Part shown: in pieces, positions 8,446 to 20,740 of the stretch
Numbering within the stretch: the first letter of the stretch is position 1
How the letters are laid out: every line of letters begins with the position of its first letter
Assembly: GCA_049975245.1 (NCBI GenBank)
Contig: JBNGDB010000003.1
Coordinates: forward strand, 62,001-126,000
Origin: UBA117 sp049975245
GTDB lineage: Archaea > Methanobacteriota > Methanobacteria > Methanobacteriales > Methanobacteriaceae
DNA length: 64,000 nucleotides
Direction of reading: 5' to 3'
Program-made: the position numbers and the translations under genes
Notes under the pieces: model-generated
Databases searched by the model: none
What the model was told of the DNA's origin: nothing
The model's input: only the letters and a program-made list of their open reading frames with translations

Positions 8446-11400
8446 TTATTTCTTTCTTTTAGGAACTATAATTCCTGCAAAGACCATTAATATGGCAATT
8501 AGGATTATACTAATTGGAATTCCTGTTTTTTGCATTGGAATCTTCTTACCGTTGGCGGGTTTAGGTTTAGACTGTACATCTACTGTTGCTGTGGCCACAG
8601 TATCATCAAGTATAGGATCATAGGTTAATGATTCTACCTTAGCTTTATTGGTTATTCTACCTGTTCTGGTTACAATACATCTTATGATGAGTCGTGCAAC
8701 TGCATCTTTTGGAAGATCTCCAATAGTCCATATTCCAGTTTGCGGATTATATGATCCATAATTGGCAGAAGATGAAACATATTGAAGTCCCGCAGGTAGT
8801 ACATCTATTACTCTTGATTCCACTGCAGTATCTGGTCCCCGGTTTTGTACAATGTATGTGAAGAAAATGGTGTCGTTGATTGTAGGTCTTGGATTGTTTA
8901 CTGTCTTAGTTATAGCTAGATCTGCTGCGGTAGGCACGGTTATGGTTACACTGTCTGAATCATTATCAGGGTTAGGATCATATTCGTTTTCTTTGGTTTT
9001 AGTTGCTGTATTTTCTATGCTTGTGTTTGATTTAACCACTTGCACAACTATTTTCAGAACTGCGGATTTACTTTTTTCAATGGTTCCGACATCCCAAATT
9101 CCAGTATTGGAGTTGTATGTACCTTGAGTAGTGGTGGATGATATAAATTTTAAGCCAGCAGGTAAAATGTCAGTTACTTCCACTCCCGTAGCTGTGTCTG
9201 GACCATAATTTGTAGCAGTTATAGTGTAAGTCAGTTTATCTAAGTAGTTAGGTGTTAATGTACTGGCAGTCTTGGTTATTCCAACATCTGCTGAGTTTAC
9301 ATGAATTGTTTCAGTATCTTCCACTGGGGTTGGTACTTGATCATTACGTGCCGTGGCAATATTTGTAATATCTTGACCATGGGCAATTACTTCCACAGTC
9401 ACCGTAACTGTAGGAGTGAAACTAGCACCCGCAGCCAAACTAGGCACCGTCCAAGTCACCACACCAGTAACCGGATCATAAACACCACCCAATGTGGAAG
9501 AAACATAAGTCAAACCCACCGGCACTGTATCCGTAACCACCACACCCGTAGCAGCATCCGGACCAGTATTAATCACATTAACCGTGTAAACAACCAATTC
9601 ACCCACATTATAAACCGCAGGACTACGATCAGCAGACTTCTCAATCTCTAACACAGCATTATTCACATAAATACTCTCATCATCCTGCACCGGAGTAGGC
9701 ACCTGATCATTACGAGCCGTGGCAACATTCACAATATTAGTACCCTGGGTACCATCATCCACAGTCACCGTAACCGTAGGAGTGAAACTAGCACCCGCAG
9801 CCAAACTAGGCACCGTCCAAGTCACCACACNNNNNNNNNNNNNNNNNNNNNNNNNNNNNNNNNNNNNNNNNNNNNNNNNNNNNNNNNNNNNNNNNNNNNN
9901 NNNNNNNNNNNNNNNNNNNNNNNNNNNNNNTCACATTAACCGTGTAAACAACCAATTCACCCACATTATAAACCGCAGGACTACGGTCAGCAGACTTCTC
10001 AATCTCTAACACAGCATTATTCACATGTACTGTGTCGGTGTCTGTTGAGGTGTAGGGGTATTCGCTATAGGTTACTGTGGCTACATTTACTAGATCTTGA
10101 CCCACAGCTGATGGTAGTGCTGTGGCAGTTATTGTTCTGGTAAAGTTTAAGCCATTATTTAATGTAGGTACTACTGGCCAGGTTATGACTCTTGTAGCAG
10201 GGTCGTAGGTTCCTCCGTTACTTGCGGAGACAAATTCTAGCCCTACTGGTAAGTAGTCGGTAACGAGTAAGTTGGTGGCTTGGTCCGGACCATTGTTGGT
10301 GATTGTAAGGGTAAAGGTAACGTTTTGGCCGGCATTTAGATTACCTCCCACATTATTGGTTTTTTCAATTGTTACTTCTGCTTTTTTGATGTGTATTGTT
10401 GCACTTCCAGAGGCATAGTAATCATTTAATCCTCCTGGTCCGTCTTCACCTGTTCTTCGGTTTGGATTACTTGGTCCATCAGAGGCCCAAGTCATCGTTA
10501 CTGGGTTTAAGATATCTGTACCTGCAATTGCAGGGTCATAGTTAACTATGCAGTTAAATATTATGCTTGCTGTGCTTCCTAATGGTAAATTAGGACCATT
10601 GAAAATTAGTAAACCCGGTGTTGAAGTGTCAGCACTCCATCCAGCAGGTAGTGATATGATAGAGTCAAATGTTATACCGGATGGTAAGATGTCTCTAACC
10701 TCTAAATCATAAGCTTCAGCTGTGCTGGTTGGAGTATGTGTTATATTAAGGGTGTAAGTTACAGTTTCTCCTAGATTGTAGTTAGTTTTGTTAGGAGTTT
10801 TGGTAATTTGTAGTTCTGGTTCGATTACATTTACCGTTGCTGTATCTGAACCTCCAGAAACATCATCTCCACTGCTGTTTTTATATATGACTGAGGCTGT
10901 GTTGGTTAGTGCCACACCATTTTGATTACTTAAAATATTTTGAACAAGAACTGTATAAGAAATGGTAATAGTGCCTGATTGGGTAGCGGTAACAGTACCA
11001 AAGTTAAATGTATAATTATTTCCTATTTGACTTACAATAGGCGGATCATTTTGGACTGTAACTCCAGTACTGTAATTATAGTTAAAGTTGCTGGCTTGCA
11101 GTCCATTCGGAAGAGCATCTGTTACTCTCAGTTCACTGGTTGTTCCGATAGGTACATTAACTATAATGTTCTCAGTGGCAGTGTGACCTATAGCTCTGTC
11201 TACACTATCTACTCCTTCCACATTCTTGGTTATAGTAGGAGCTAATGTAGTGACAGTTGCCGTGTCGGTTGAAATTATATTATTCTGTGATCCTTGACTG
11301 GAATCTCCAGTCCTTGCCCCAGTATTAGAACCTGGAACTCCAGGTGTTTCCCCAGTAGAACCGTTAGGTAAAGGTATGCTGTTACCAGTGAAGGTAGCAG

Positions 11401-14400
11401 TGTTGAGCAGTGTTTTTCCATAATTAACATTTGGAATAATTTGTACGGTGTAGGTTACATCCACATATTCTCCAGGTGCCAGTTTATTAATATATAAATC
11501 TAGAAGTGCAGGAGTTGAGTTATCAGTTACAGTTACTCCAGTTCCAGTGATAACCCAGCTAACACTTGCAGGGTTAAATATGTAATCAGAGATGATTGGG
11601 TCTGTGACTTGCAAGTCGTATGCAGTGTTACTATTTGTTATATTTTGGTTTTCTAATCTTAAGGTGAAGGTTATAGTGTCTCCGCCTTGAGCAGAGGCGG
11701 GGTTGGCATTTTTTGTAACTCTTATGGCTGGTGTTTGAATGGTGGTATTTACATATGAAGAATTTATAGTTCGAGTAGTACCTTGCCCGGTAGTAAATCT
11801 AAAGGTTCCCCGGTTGCTTATTACCACACCTGCCTGATTGCCTGCGGTATTTAATACTACCACTTTGAATCTGATAGTTATGGAACCTGCAGATCCCGTG
11901 TTGGTTATATTGCCTAAATCGTAAATTAATGTGGTTGTGCCACTAGGAGTAATTGATTCAAAGGTTCCTGGTGGCTGGGTGAAGGTGAAATTGGCAGCAG
12001 TGATATTGGAACTGCTACGGGTTATCTCTGAAGTGCCTGTGATATATCCTACTTGTGCAGGTAGAACATCCCTTATTTGCGATGATAAGGTTACACCTTT
12101 AGGGATGGTTACATTGATCTGGTAGGTTAAAACTTCCCCAATAAGTGCCGTGGCCCCTGTTGGGGTAGCGGGTTCAGAGTTAGCAACTATGGTTTTGGTA
12201 ACTGTTGGCGCAGTAGTGTTCAGATTTGCAGTAGTGGTTCCAGTATATGTCCTCTCCCCCGGTACAGTTCCAGGTAGAGAAGTATAAGATATATTTGCAG
12301 TATTTACTACTTGTGAACCAGTAGGTGCATCATCAAGCAGTCTTACAGTTAAGGTGAAGGTTCGATTTTGGCCTGGATTAATTGGTCCACCGGTATAGGT
12401 TACAAGACCAGATCCATTATCATTAAAAATGAAACCAGTAGGAGTAGTACCTTCTGTTACTGATGAGAAGTCAAAGTAGGTGCTGTTTAGCTGGTCACTG
12501 AAAACAATATCATTTGCAGGTGATGCTCCGTTATTAGTGGCTGTTAAGGTTATTGTGACCCATTCTCCAGGTGTCTGGGTGGTGGGGTTGAATGATTTGG
12601 TAATATATATGTTGGGTTGTACCAGTGTGACATTGGTGGAAGTGTTAATAGCAGAGAATTCATTGGCAAATACTGATGCTTGGTTGGTTTTAGTCTGGCT
12701 GTAAGGTGACCGTGGATTGTATGTTAAATTATCAGCTACCTTGATCTGGAATCTGATGCTGAATAGATGGGGAGTAGGTGTAGGGTGCGGGTTAACAGTG
12801 GTTGTTCCAGTGAAAGTAAAAGTTACTTGAACTCTTCCATCGGGAAGAGTGGTCACTACTGGTGCAGTGAAAGTACCGAGGGTTCCATCAAAGGTGGAGG
12901 TGTCGATACCTATAAAAGAGTCATAGTTAAATCCTAAAGGCAGTGTATCTACCACGGTAAGGTTGGTGGTTTGGCCTTCAGGCATGTTTACATCAATTCT
13001 AAATACGCCAGTTTCCCCAATGGTTAAATCCGTTGTAGTAGGCTCTGATGTGGATTCTAATACCTTGGATATGGTGGGGCTGGCAATGGTTACCAGGGCT
13101 TCATCCTTATAATTATCAGGATTTCTTACAAAATTAAGATCAGGGTCAATGGTAGGTGAAGAATAATATTCTTTTACTCGAGCAGTATTCTCGATTTCTT
13201 GTAATGGATATACATTATCTGCTATAATGAAGGTGTATCTTATAATTGCTGTATCTGATCCGTAAGGAGGTCCTTTAATTCCATCATTAGGAGATAAAGG
13301 CGTGGTTATTCTTAATCCACCAGTACTGAATAGATCTCCGGTATAACTTAATGGCACACCGTTTCCATCAGTAACACTTATTATAGTTCCAGATCCTGGT
13401 ACAATACCTGGTGGTACATCTTCAGTTACAGTGACATTGTAAGCAGAATAGCTTCCCTGGTTTTCCACCGTAATCTGGTAGGTGACCACATCTCCAGCAT
13501 CGGCACCAGTAAGATCTCCTCGAACTGGAAGATCAGTGTTTGGCGGATCTATATCTCCATCACCTGTTGTTTCGTAAACACCTTTTGTTATTACCAGGAA
13601 TGGTTCCTGGGTTTGTAAAAATTCAACAGCATTAACGGGGGAAAATTCTCCCTGACTGTTACTGTACTTCATCTGAGCCAGGTTTGTGAGATATAACTCA
13701 TCATCCATGGGTTCGTTAGTTGCAGTTACAGTAAATAGTAGGTGAGCAATTCTCTGTAACTGATCCGGATTATTAATTGTTCCGTAATAGAATATAACCG
13801 TATTTTCTGTTGAGTTGAAGGATACGATTGGAAGGCCTACATCAGCACTTAAAGTATCTTGACTGCCCAGCATCCATCTACCTGCTGGTGGTATTGTTAA
13901 AGGTCCGGTGTAGATATTTGGGTCGATTTCAGTAGCAACTAAGAATGGTATGGGAAGGTAATCTGTGATTGAAAAGTTTTCTAGGTTAGTGGTTGGAACT
14001 AAAACCAATATGGAAAAGGTGACTGTATCAGCAGGGGCCACTTTATTAGCCGGGTCAAATATGGTTGAGCCATTTATGGCGTAAATATTTTTATCCATGC
14101 TGGGTCTAACAATTACCACACCGGCACTGCTAGCCTCTGATACGTGATGATCATTGTGTTCCAGTTTTCCATTTATAACCACATTGTTATTTACTGGATC
14201 GCCAGATCCTAATTCCATGTTACCTCCAGGGTGACTGGCAGGGTTTTCATATTCCAGGTCTATAGTAGATTGGAAAGTTATATTTCCAGTGGTGGCTCCC
14301 TTGTTTACTTGACGATCATCATACAATCCACCAGTTAATACTCCACTATAACCTCTATTTATTAGAAGATTGGAAAGGTAGAAGGTTAGGGTTGTGGTTC

Positions 14401-16150
14401 CTGCAGCTGGATCAGGAACACCAATGTATGGATGGAATACTGCTGTAAACTCTGGTAAAACTCCAGAGTTATCAAAATCAAGGTTAATAGTTACTCCATC
14501 AATGGTTAGGACTAGTTTAGGTATAAAACTACTGTTAAATGTTTGTCCATCCCCTAAGGTGTCGGTTATAATAACATCTTTAATAGCGAAAAAGTCAGAA
14601 ACTTGGAAGTTTAATGTGTACTCTAAAGTGTCAGTTGGTTTAACTTCACTAGGACTGGTTATATCAGCCACACTTTTTTGGATGGCCAATGATCTTAGAT
14701 TTACTGTGTCTGAAACAGGACCAGAACTTACGTTTATCACATCATAAGGAGGATAAAGGGTTTCATGTTTTCCTTCTACTTTAGCTTCATTATCAGTTAT
14801 TACGCTGGCCCCTGTGTCTGGATCTATTACTGGTGTATCTGGTGTGATTCCCTCCAGGAATTCTGGTGCGTAGACCCGGTATTCCATGATCTTGTCTGGA
14901 CCGGCAATTCCAGTTAATGAGTTAAAATGGAAAATTAGTTTCCGGTCGGGTTCCACTGGTAAGGTTACCAAATCTGCACCAGCACTATTTAATACCTCTA
15001 CAAAGTGTAGATTGCGTGGAATAATATCAGAAACATCGATATCAGTTACTGTTGCTCCTTCGGCTATGTCTAATATAATTCTGTATATGTAAGGATAATT
15101 TGGTCCGGTGGCTGTTTCATCTTCAGGAAGAATGGCTTCTTTGGTTAGCCTAATTACAGTAGGGTTAATATTGCTTGTATCTGATGGGCCATAAATAGGT
15201 GTGGTGCCTGTAGGGCTGTTACCAAAACGGAAGGCAGGGTTTACCTGAATAGGGAGGGGTACTCCTAGTTCTGCATCCAGAGCAAGTTTTGCATTAACAT
15301 TTAAAGTTGCTGTTGGTTGATCAGGGGTGAAACTTCCTAGAGGATATATGAGTACATACAGGTGGTAACCTTCAGTCCCAATAACATTTTGTCCAGTGAG
15401 TGGATTAATCAGTATTCCAGATGCAGGGAAGGTTCCCAGATCTAGTGTTGAAATATTTATACCCAAGAATGTAGCACCGTTAAAGGTCACCTCTGGGGGG
15501 AGTATTAACTCCACTATGGGTCCAAATCCTACATCCAATGGATCAGTACTTCCATTTTCAAAGTCGATGGTAAAAGTGAAATTTTCATTTATAAAGACAT
15601 CACCGGGAGTGTTAAGACTGGCTACTGGTTGGGGTGCCAGTTGAAAATTAGCAGTTCCATTATAATTAGTTTTTTCCTGGTCAGGTGTTAGATTCACCCT
15701 TTTAGTTATTCTTCCATGTCTTGTGCTAGTTGCTGTTACATCAAAAATAGTTTGGTTACTAATGAAGTTTATTAAATATTCACCATTTTCATTAGTAGTG
15801 GAAGTTGCTAATTGTACTCCATTTAATGATTTTATGGTAATGGTTACTCCGGGGAAGGGGTTTCCAGTTTTACAATCCAATACAATTCCAGAAATAGTAT
15901 TATTATTTGATGATTCTTCAATTTCATCTTTTTTAATATCTTCATCATCTGTTTGATTATTAATATTATTTGCTGATTCATTATCAATTATCGGATCTGT
16001 AGATAGTTGAAATTGCATATTTGTACTTTCATCCATCGAAGAATCATAAGTTGTTAAATCTGTGCCGTTCGGAGTATCAGCAGCAGAAACAGTACCAATT
16101 ATTAAAAAACCAAATATTACCAGTGTTAATATTAGAAATAGTTTTTTCAT
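8446..16150 (-). CDS. Giant adhesin-like protein with DUF11 repeats (interrupted by assembly gap)
   Basis: One gene appears as two open frames either side of 100 Ns (9831-9930). Protein order: signal peptide (MKKLFLILTLVIFGFLIIG, cleavage near TVSAAD); acidic linker; a carboxypeptidase-regulatory-like domain (residues about 85-165, SGIVLDCKTGNPFPGVTI); a long series of DUF11 and isopeptide-type (fimbrial D2-like) beta-sandwich domains with LEYTLNFQV, TYQITVENQG and TYTVQI motifs; three or more DUF11 copies close to the gap; then GKKIPMQKTGIPIS, a membrane helix and tail PKRKK. With a gap of 108 nt the frames join and the product is about 2570 residues. The start is preceded by GAGGGGAAGGAA. 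It is a secreted, surface-anchored protein; the partner is unknown. Confidence 0.85.
9331..10030 (-). repeat. Near-identical 366-bp DUF11 coding repeat flanking the gap
   Basis: The sequence GTGAAACTAGCACCCGCAGC occurs at 9416 and again at 9782, exactly 366 bp apart (122 codons). The block at about 9573-9670 recurs at 9931-10030 almost unchanged. The repeats are more GC-rich than the adhesin gene around them, which suggests recent duplication or homogenisation. The true copy number is uncertain because the assembly breaks inside the array. Confidence 0.85.
9831..9930. other. Assembly gap (100 N)
   Basis: Exactly 100 N characters, the conventional placeholder for a scaffold gap of unknown size. 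It falls inside the 366-bp repeat and breaks the adhesin reading frame. Confidence 0.99.
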
Positions 16151-16321
16151 TTCCTTCCCCTCATAAATAACTAATATTATATTATAAACATAGGATATAA
16201 TAAATTTTTCTATAACACTAAAATATACCTAAAAAAGCTTATGTGATAGTTTTAAGATAATATAAGTTAAAATTAAAATATAAAATGGGTAACTTGGAAG
16301 AAAAAAAATAAAAAATTATAT

Positions 16322-16343
16322 TTTTGTGAACATTTTCACAAAA
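16322..16343 (+). promoter_or_regulatory. Inverted repeat, candidate operator upstream of cooT
   Basis: TTTTGTGAA (16322-16330) and TTCACAAAA (16335-16343) form a perfect 9-bp inverted repeat with a 4-nt spacer. It sits directly downstream of a TATA-like AATTATATTT (about 16313) and 60 nt before the cooT start codon, the place where an archaeal repressor would block initiation. The binding protein is unknown. Confidence 0.5.
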
Positions 16344-16402
16344 TACATTATTAATCATCAATTTAATAGAATATATTCAAAATATTAAAAAAAGGTGAAA
16401 AT

Positions 16403-16579
16403 ATGTGCGAATCAAGCGTTTATTCAACTGATGGCCCTATAATAATGGAAGATGTAATATATATCAGCATAAAAAATGATAAAATAGAGTTAATGGATAT
16501 TTTAAATCAGAAAAAAGAGTTGAATGGCAAAATCGTGGAAATGGATCTTGAAAAACACAAAATATACGTTAAAATATAA
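16403..16579 (+). CDS. cooT: CooT-family nickel-binding protein
   Basis: A 58-residue protein beginning MCESSVY and ending KIYVKI. The N-terminal MCE, the central GPIIMEDV and the strand pattern match the small CooT family (formerly a predicted RNA-binding protein). In Rhodospirillum rubrum the family binds Ni through the N-terminal cysteine and is linked to CO dehydrogenase maturation. A good ribosome binding site (AAGGTGAAAAT) precedes the ATG. It converges on mvhB, the last gene of a NiFe hydrogenase operon, so a nickel-related role is plausible here. The substrate enzyme is an inference. Confidence 0.82.
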   Translation: MCESSVYSTDGPIIMEDVIYISIKNDKIELMDILNQKKELNGKIVEMDLEKHKIYVKI

Positions 16580-16634
16580 ATTTTCAATTCAAGATAATAT
16601 TAGTAAAAATATTATTTATTTAATATATTGAATT

Positions 16635-16667
16635 TAAAAAAAATAGGTTTTGGTGGAAAAATCCACC
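16635..16667 (-). terminator. Hairpin and oligo-T terminator of the mvh operon
   Basis: On the minus strand, 25 nt after the mvhB stop, the hairpin GGTGGA-TTTT-TCCACC (plus coordinates 16652-16667) is followed by AAAACCTA and a T8 run (16636-16643). It looks like an intrinsic terminator. Confidence 0.6.
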
Positions 16668-16691
16668 TTAAAAAAATCTTAATTTTTGTTT

Positions 16692-17930
16692 TTACTTGAG
16701 GAATAGTGCTCCTTTTGGACATGCTGGTATACATTGGTCACAGAGTATACAGAAACCTTTGAGAGGTACTTTATCATCTGTGAGTTTCAGCATATTGTAA
16801 GGACAGACTTCCACACAGTCTCCACATTCTGTACATTTAGCAGGGTTGTACTGTACTCTTTTACGTTTTTCAACTTTTCCATCTATGACTTTGTCCATAT
16901 CCACTAGGGATAAGGCGTCATTTGGACAGGCTACAGTACATGCACCACATCTTGTACACATTGCAAAGGATGGTTCTGAGTCCACTTTTTCCTGGCCTGG
17001 TACTTGCATTCCAGTTTTGGTAACGACTCTTATGGCGTCATTTGGACATATATTTGCACATGCCCCTATGAAGTCACATTTTTCTTCATCGTACACTAAA
17101 CCTTCATCACTGGCAGGTGTTGCCGGTTCAAGTTCGACTTCTAAGTCAATAGCATCTACTGGACAAATGTTTTCACATAAACCACAGGCAGTACATATTT
17201 CTGGTAATTCAACTGTTAAGTTTGATGGATTAACATCTATAAAATCACCAGGACATGCCTCTACACATGTGTTACATCCTATACAAGTATCTTCATCCAG
17301 TTCAAATTTGATAATTTCTTTTCCACGTTTAACTGGTTTTTTTCCAGATATGAAAACTGCATTCCAGGGACAGGTCTGTGAACAAATTCCACACTTAATA
17401 CAAGTGTCTTCATCAATTTCTATAGTGCCGCCTATTTCAGGAAGAGTTATGGCATTGACGGGGCATTCATCTACGCACATTCCACATCCAACGCAGTCTG
17501 CTATGTAGATAGGTCCTTCAATTTCTAAATCTACTGTTTTAGGTTCTTTAAGTCCTTCAATACCTATAACTTCAACTGGGCATATGTCGACGCATTTTTG
17601 ACACATTACACAGTATCCTTGTAGTGGAACTTTTTCTGCTTTTCCACCGCCTAATTTTAAGGTTTGTGGTGGGCAAACTTCTACACATTCTCCACATTCA
17701 TCACATTTGGCAGGGTTAAAGACTATTCGACCTTGAACGTTTCCTTCCTCATCTAAGACCATGTCTTCAAGCTTCAGGGCATCTTGTGGACATACTTCTA
17801 CACATTTTGGTTCCCCTCCACAGATATCACAATATATCACGTCTTCTGGTGATACTTCGATTGCTGCGGTGGGACATGTGCCTTGACATGCTCCACATCT
17901 AATGCAGTCTTCTTTGTTGACTACTATCAT
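16692..17930 (-). CDS. mvhB: Polyferredoxin MvhB
   Basis: Electron carrier encoded with the F420-non-reducing hydrogenase. The 412 residues consist of six tandem bacterial-type ferredoxin units with twelve C-x2-C-x2-C-x3-CP-type motifs (for example CIRCGACQGTCP at residue 9 and CILCDQCIPACP at 394). Eleven are complete or nearly so. The motif at 285 reads CDFIGACANICP, with Ile288 where the second cysteine should be, so one cluster may be [3Fe-4S] or absent. The second motif has an insertion (CDICGGEPKCVEVCP). Last gene of mvhDGAB, 21 nt after mvhA. Confidence 0.95.
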   Translation of the reverse strand: MIVVNKEDCIRCGACQGTCPTAAIEVSPEDVIYCDICGGEPKCVEVCPQDALKLEDMVLDEEGNVQGRIVFNPAKCDECGECVEVCPPQTLKLGGGKAEKVPLQGYCVMCQKCVDICPVEVIGIEGLKEPKTVDLEIEGPIYIADCVGCGMCVDECPVNAITLPEIGGTIEIDEDTCIKCGICSQTCPWNAVFISGKKPVKRGKEIIKFELDEDTCIGCNTCVEACPGDFIDVNPSNLTVELPEICTACGLCENICPVDAIDLEVELEPATPASDEGLVYDEEKCDFIGACANICPNDAIRVVTKTGMQVPGQEKVDSEPSFAMCTRCGACTVACPNDALSLVDMDKVIDGKVEKRKRVQYNPAKCTECGDCVEVCPYNMLKLTDDKVPLKGFCILCDQCIPACPKGALFLK

Positions 17931-17951
17931 TTTTTATCCACCCCTGGTGAA

Positions 17952-19370
<1,419 letters not shown>

Positions 19371-20297
19371 TTATTTACCCTCCTTTCGTATTTTAGCTGG
19401 CACAAGGGCCGCTGGGAGTGTATAAGTGTAGAATGTTCCTACAATATCATCTAATTGTTCTGCCACTTCTTCAGGGTCTACGGTTTTGTCTCTTTCAACA
19501 CCAAAGTCAGAAGCAATAGCACTTATCATTTTTGCTCCTTGGTCTACTACATTGAAAGTAGGTCCGTAGCATCCTTGACATCTAATACCTATGCTGGGGC
19601 ATTCTGCTCCGCATAAAGAGATGGTGGCGGGTCCGTTACATACTAATCCTTGAGGGATTAAGCATAATTCCTCTTCAGGTTCTCCTAATTCAAATTGACG
19701 TAAAATTTTGTCCATAGCCAATCCTTCTGGTGGTTTTTCCCTTGGACATACTTCACATAGGTTAGTAGTAGGTACTTCCACTGGTTCTCCTTTAAGTAGT
19801 GCCATGACCACTTCAGCCACTACATCAGATCTTGGTGGACATCCAGGTAAGGCTATGTCTACATCTATTACTTCAGCCAGTGGTCTAACTCTGCTTTCTA
19901 AATGTGGTACTTCTTCAGATGGGAAAACCTTATCCGGGTTGATTGTACTTTCTGAATTATAATAAGCCTCTTCTATTACATCTTTTGGATCGTGTAAGTT
20001 ACGCATACCAGGTATTCCGCCATAAACTGCACAAGTACCAAATGAGACTACAAATTTAGCTTTTTCTCTAATTTTCTCAGCTAATTCTCTGTTTTCGTCG
20101 TTTGATACACCACCTGTGAGTATGGCTACATCAAGGTCTGGTATTTCGTCATATTTAACATCCATTAGAACTGGGCTGAATTCAAAATCAGCTAATTCCA
20201 TAACATCTATAATAGCTTCGTGTATATCGGCAATGGATAAGTGACATCCTGAACATACGCAAAGCCAATTAGTTCCTATTTTTACTTTTTCTGCCAT
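19371..20297 (-). CDS. mvhG: F420-non-reducing hydrogenase small subunit MvhG
   Basis: Fe-S subunit that takes electrons from the NiFe site. The 308-residue protein has the proximal-cluster start CVCSGCHLS (about residue 13), GTCAVYGG, GCPP and the C-terminal cysteine set CGAECPSIGIRCQGCYGP typical of group 3c enzymes. There is no signal peptide, as expected for the cytoplasmic enzyme. A GGAGG site stands before its ATG; it lies 14 nt after mvhD. Confidence 0.96.
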   Translation of the reverse strand: MAEKVKIGTNWLCVCSGCHLSIADIHEAIIDVMELADFEFSPVLMDVKYDEIPDLDVAILTGGVSNDENRELAEKIREKAKFVVSFGTCAVYGGIPGMRNLHDPKDVIEEAYYNSESTINPDKVFPSEEVPHLESRVRPLAEVIDVDIALPGCPPRSDVVAEVVMALLKGEPVEVPTTNLCEVCPREKPPEGLAMDKILRQFELGEPEEELCLIPQGLVCNGPATISLCGAECPSIGIRCQGCYGPTFNVVDQGAKMISAIASDFGVERDKTVDPEEVAEQLDDIVGTFYTYTLPAALVPAKIRKEGK

Positions 20298-20311
20298 TTA
20301 TAAACCTCCGG

Positions 20312-20740
20312 TTAGGCTTCAACTTCTAATTGTTCTTTGAGAGGTGATGGACCTAATCCCCTAATTCTATCCACCATCATTTTAACTGTTTCAGCAAATT
20401 TTTCTCCTTCTGACGCTGATATCCAGTCGTGGTATATTCTATCTCGTCCAATGCCTAAATCTTCTGCCAGTTTATATATTAATCTCATTCTTCTATCGAG
20501 TTTATAGTTTCCTGCATCGTAGTGACAGTCACCATGGTGACATCCGGCTACAATTACACCATCTGCGCCTTCTCTGAAGGCCTTGAAAATAAATTGCGGT
20601 TCTATTCTTCCAGAGCACATTACTCTGATTACACGTACATTTGGAGGATATTGCATCCTTGCTGTACCTGCAGTGTCTGCTCCACCATAGGAGCACCAAT
20701 TACAACAAAACATTACGATCTTCACATCATCCTCAGCCAT
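20312..20740 (-). CDS. mvhD: F420-non-reducing hydrogenase iron-sulfur subunit MvhD
   Basis: The 142-residue [2Fe-2S] protein carries electrons from MvhAG to the HdrA subunit of heterodisulfide reductase. Cysteines are seen in MFCCNWCSYGG, VMCSGR and GCHHGDCHY. It is the first gene of mvhDGAB and has a strong ribosome binding site (AAGGAGGAAACTCT). The upstream 80 bp hold four GTAC motifs described separately. Confidence 0.96.
   Translation of the reverse strand: MAEDDVKIVMFCCNWCSYGGADTAGTARMQYPPNVRVIRVMCSGRIEPQFIFKAFREGADGVIVAGCHHGDCHYDAGNYKLDRRMRLIYKLAEDLGIGRDRIYHDWISASEGEKFAETVKMMVDRIRGLGPSPLKEQLEVEA

Noticed and set aside
8446..9828. Treating the two adhesin frames as separate genes or a pseudogene
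   Set aside because: The break coincides with the 100-N gap, and a gap of 108 bp restores the frame, so it is an assembly effect.
9719..10009. Plus-strand frame across the N gap
   Set aside because: It contains the N block as unknown residues and is antisense to the adhesin gene.
16846..17508. 220-residue plus-strand frame over mvhB
   Set aside because: Antisense to the cysteine-rich polyferredoxin repeats; a regular codon pattern keeps the frame open. No homology features.
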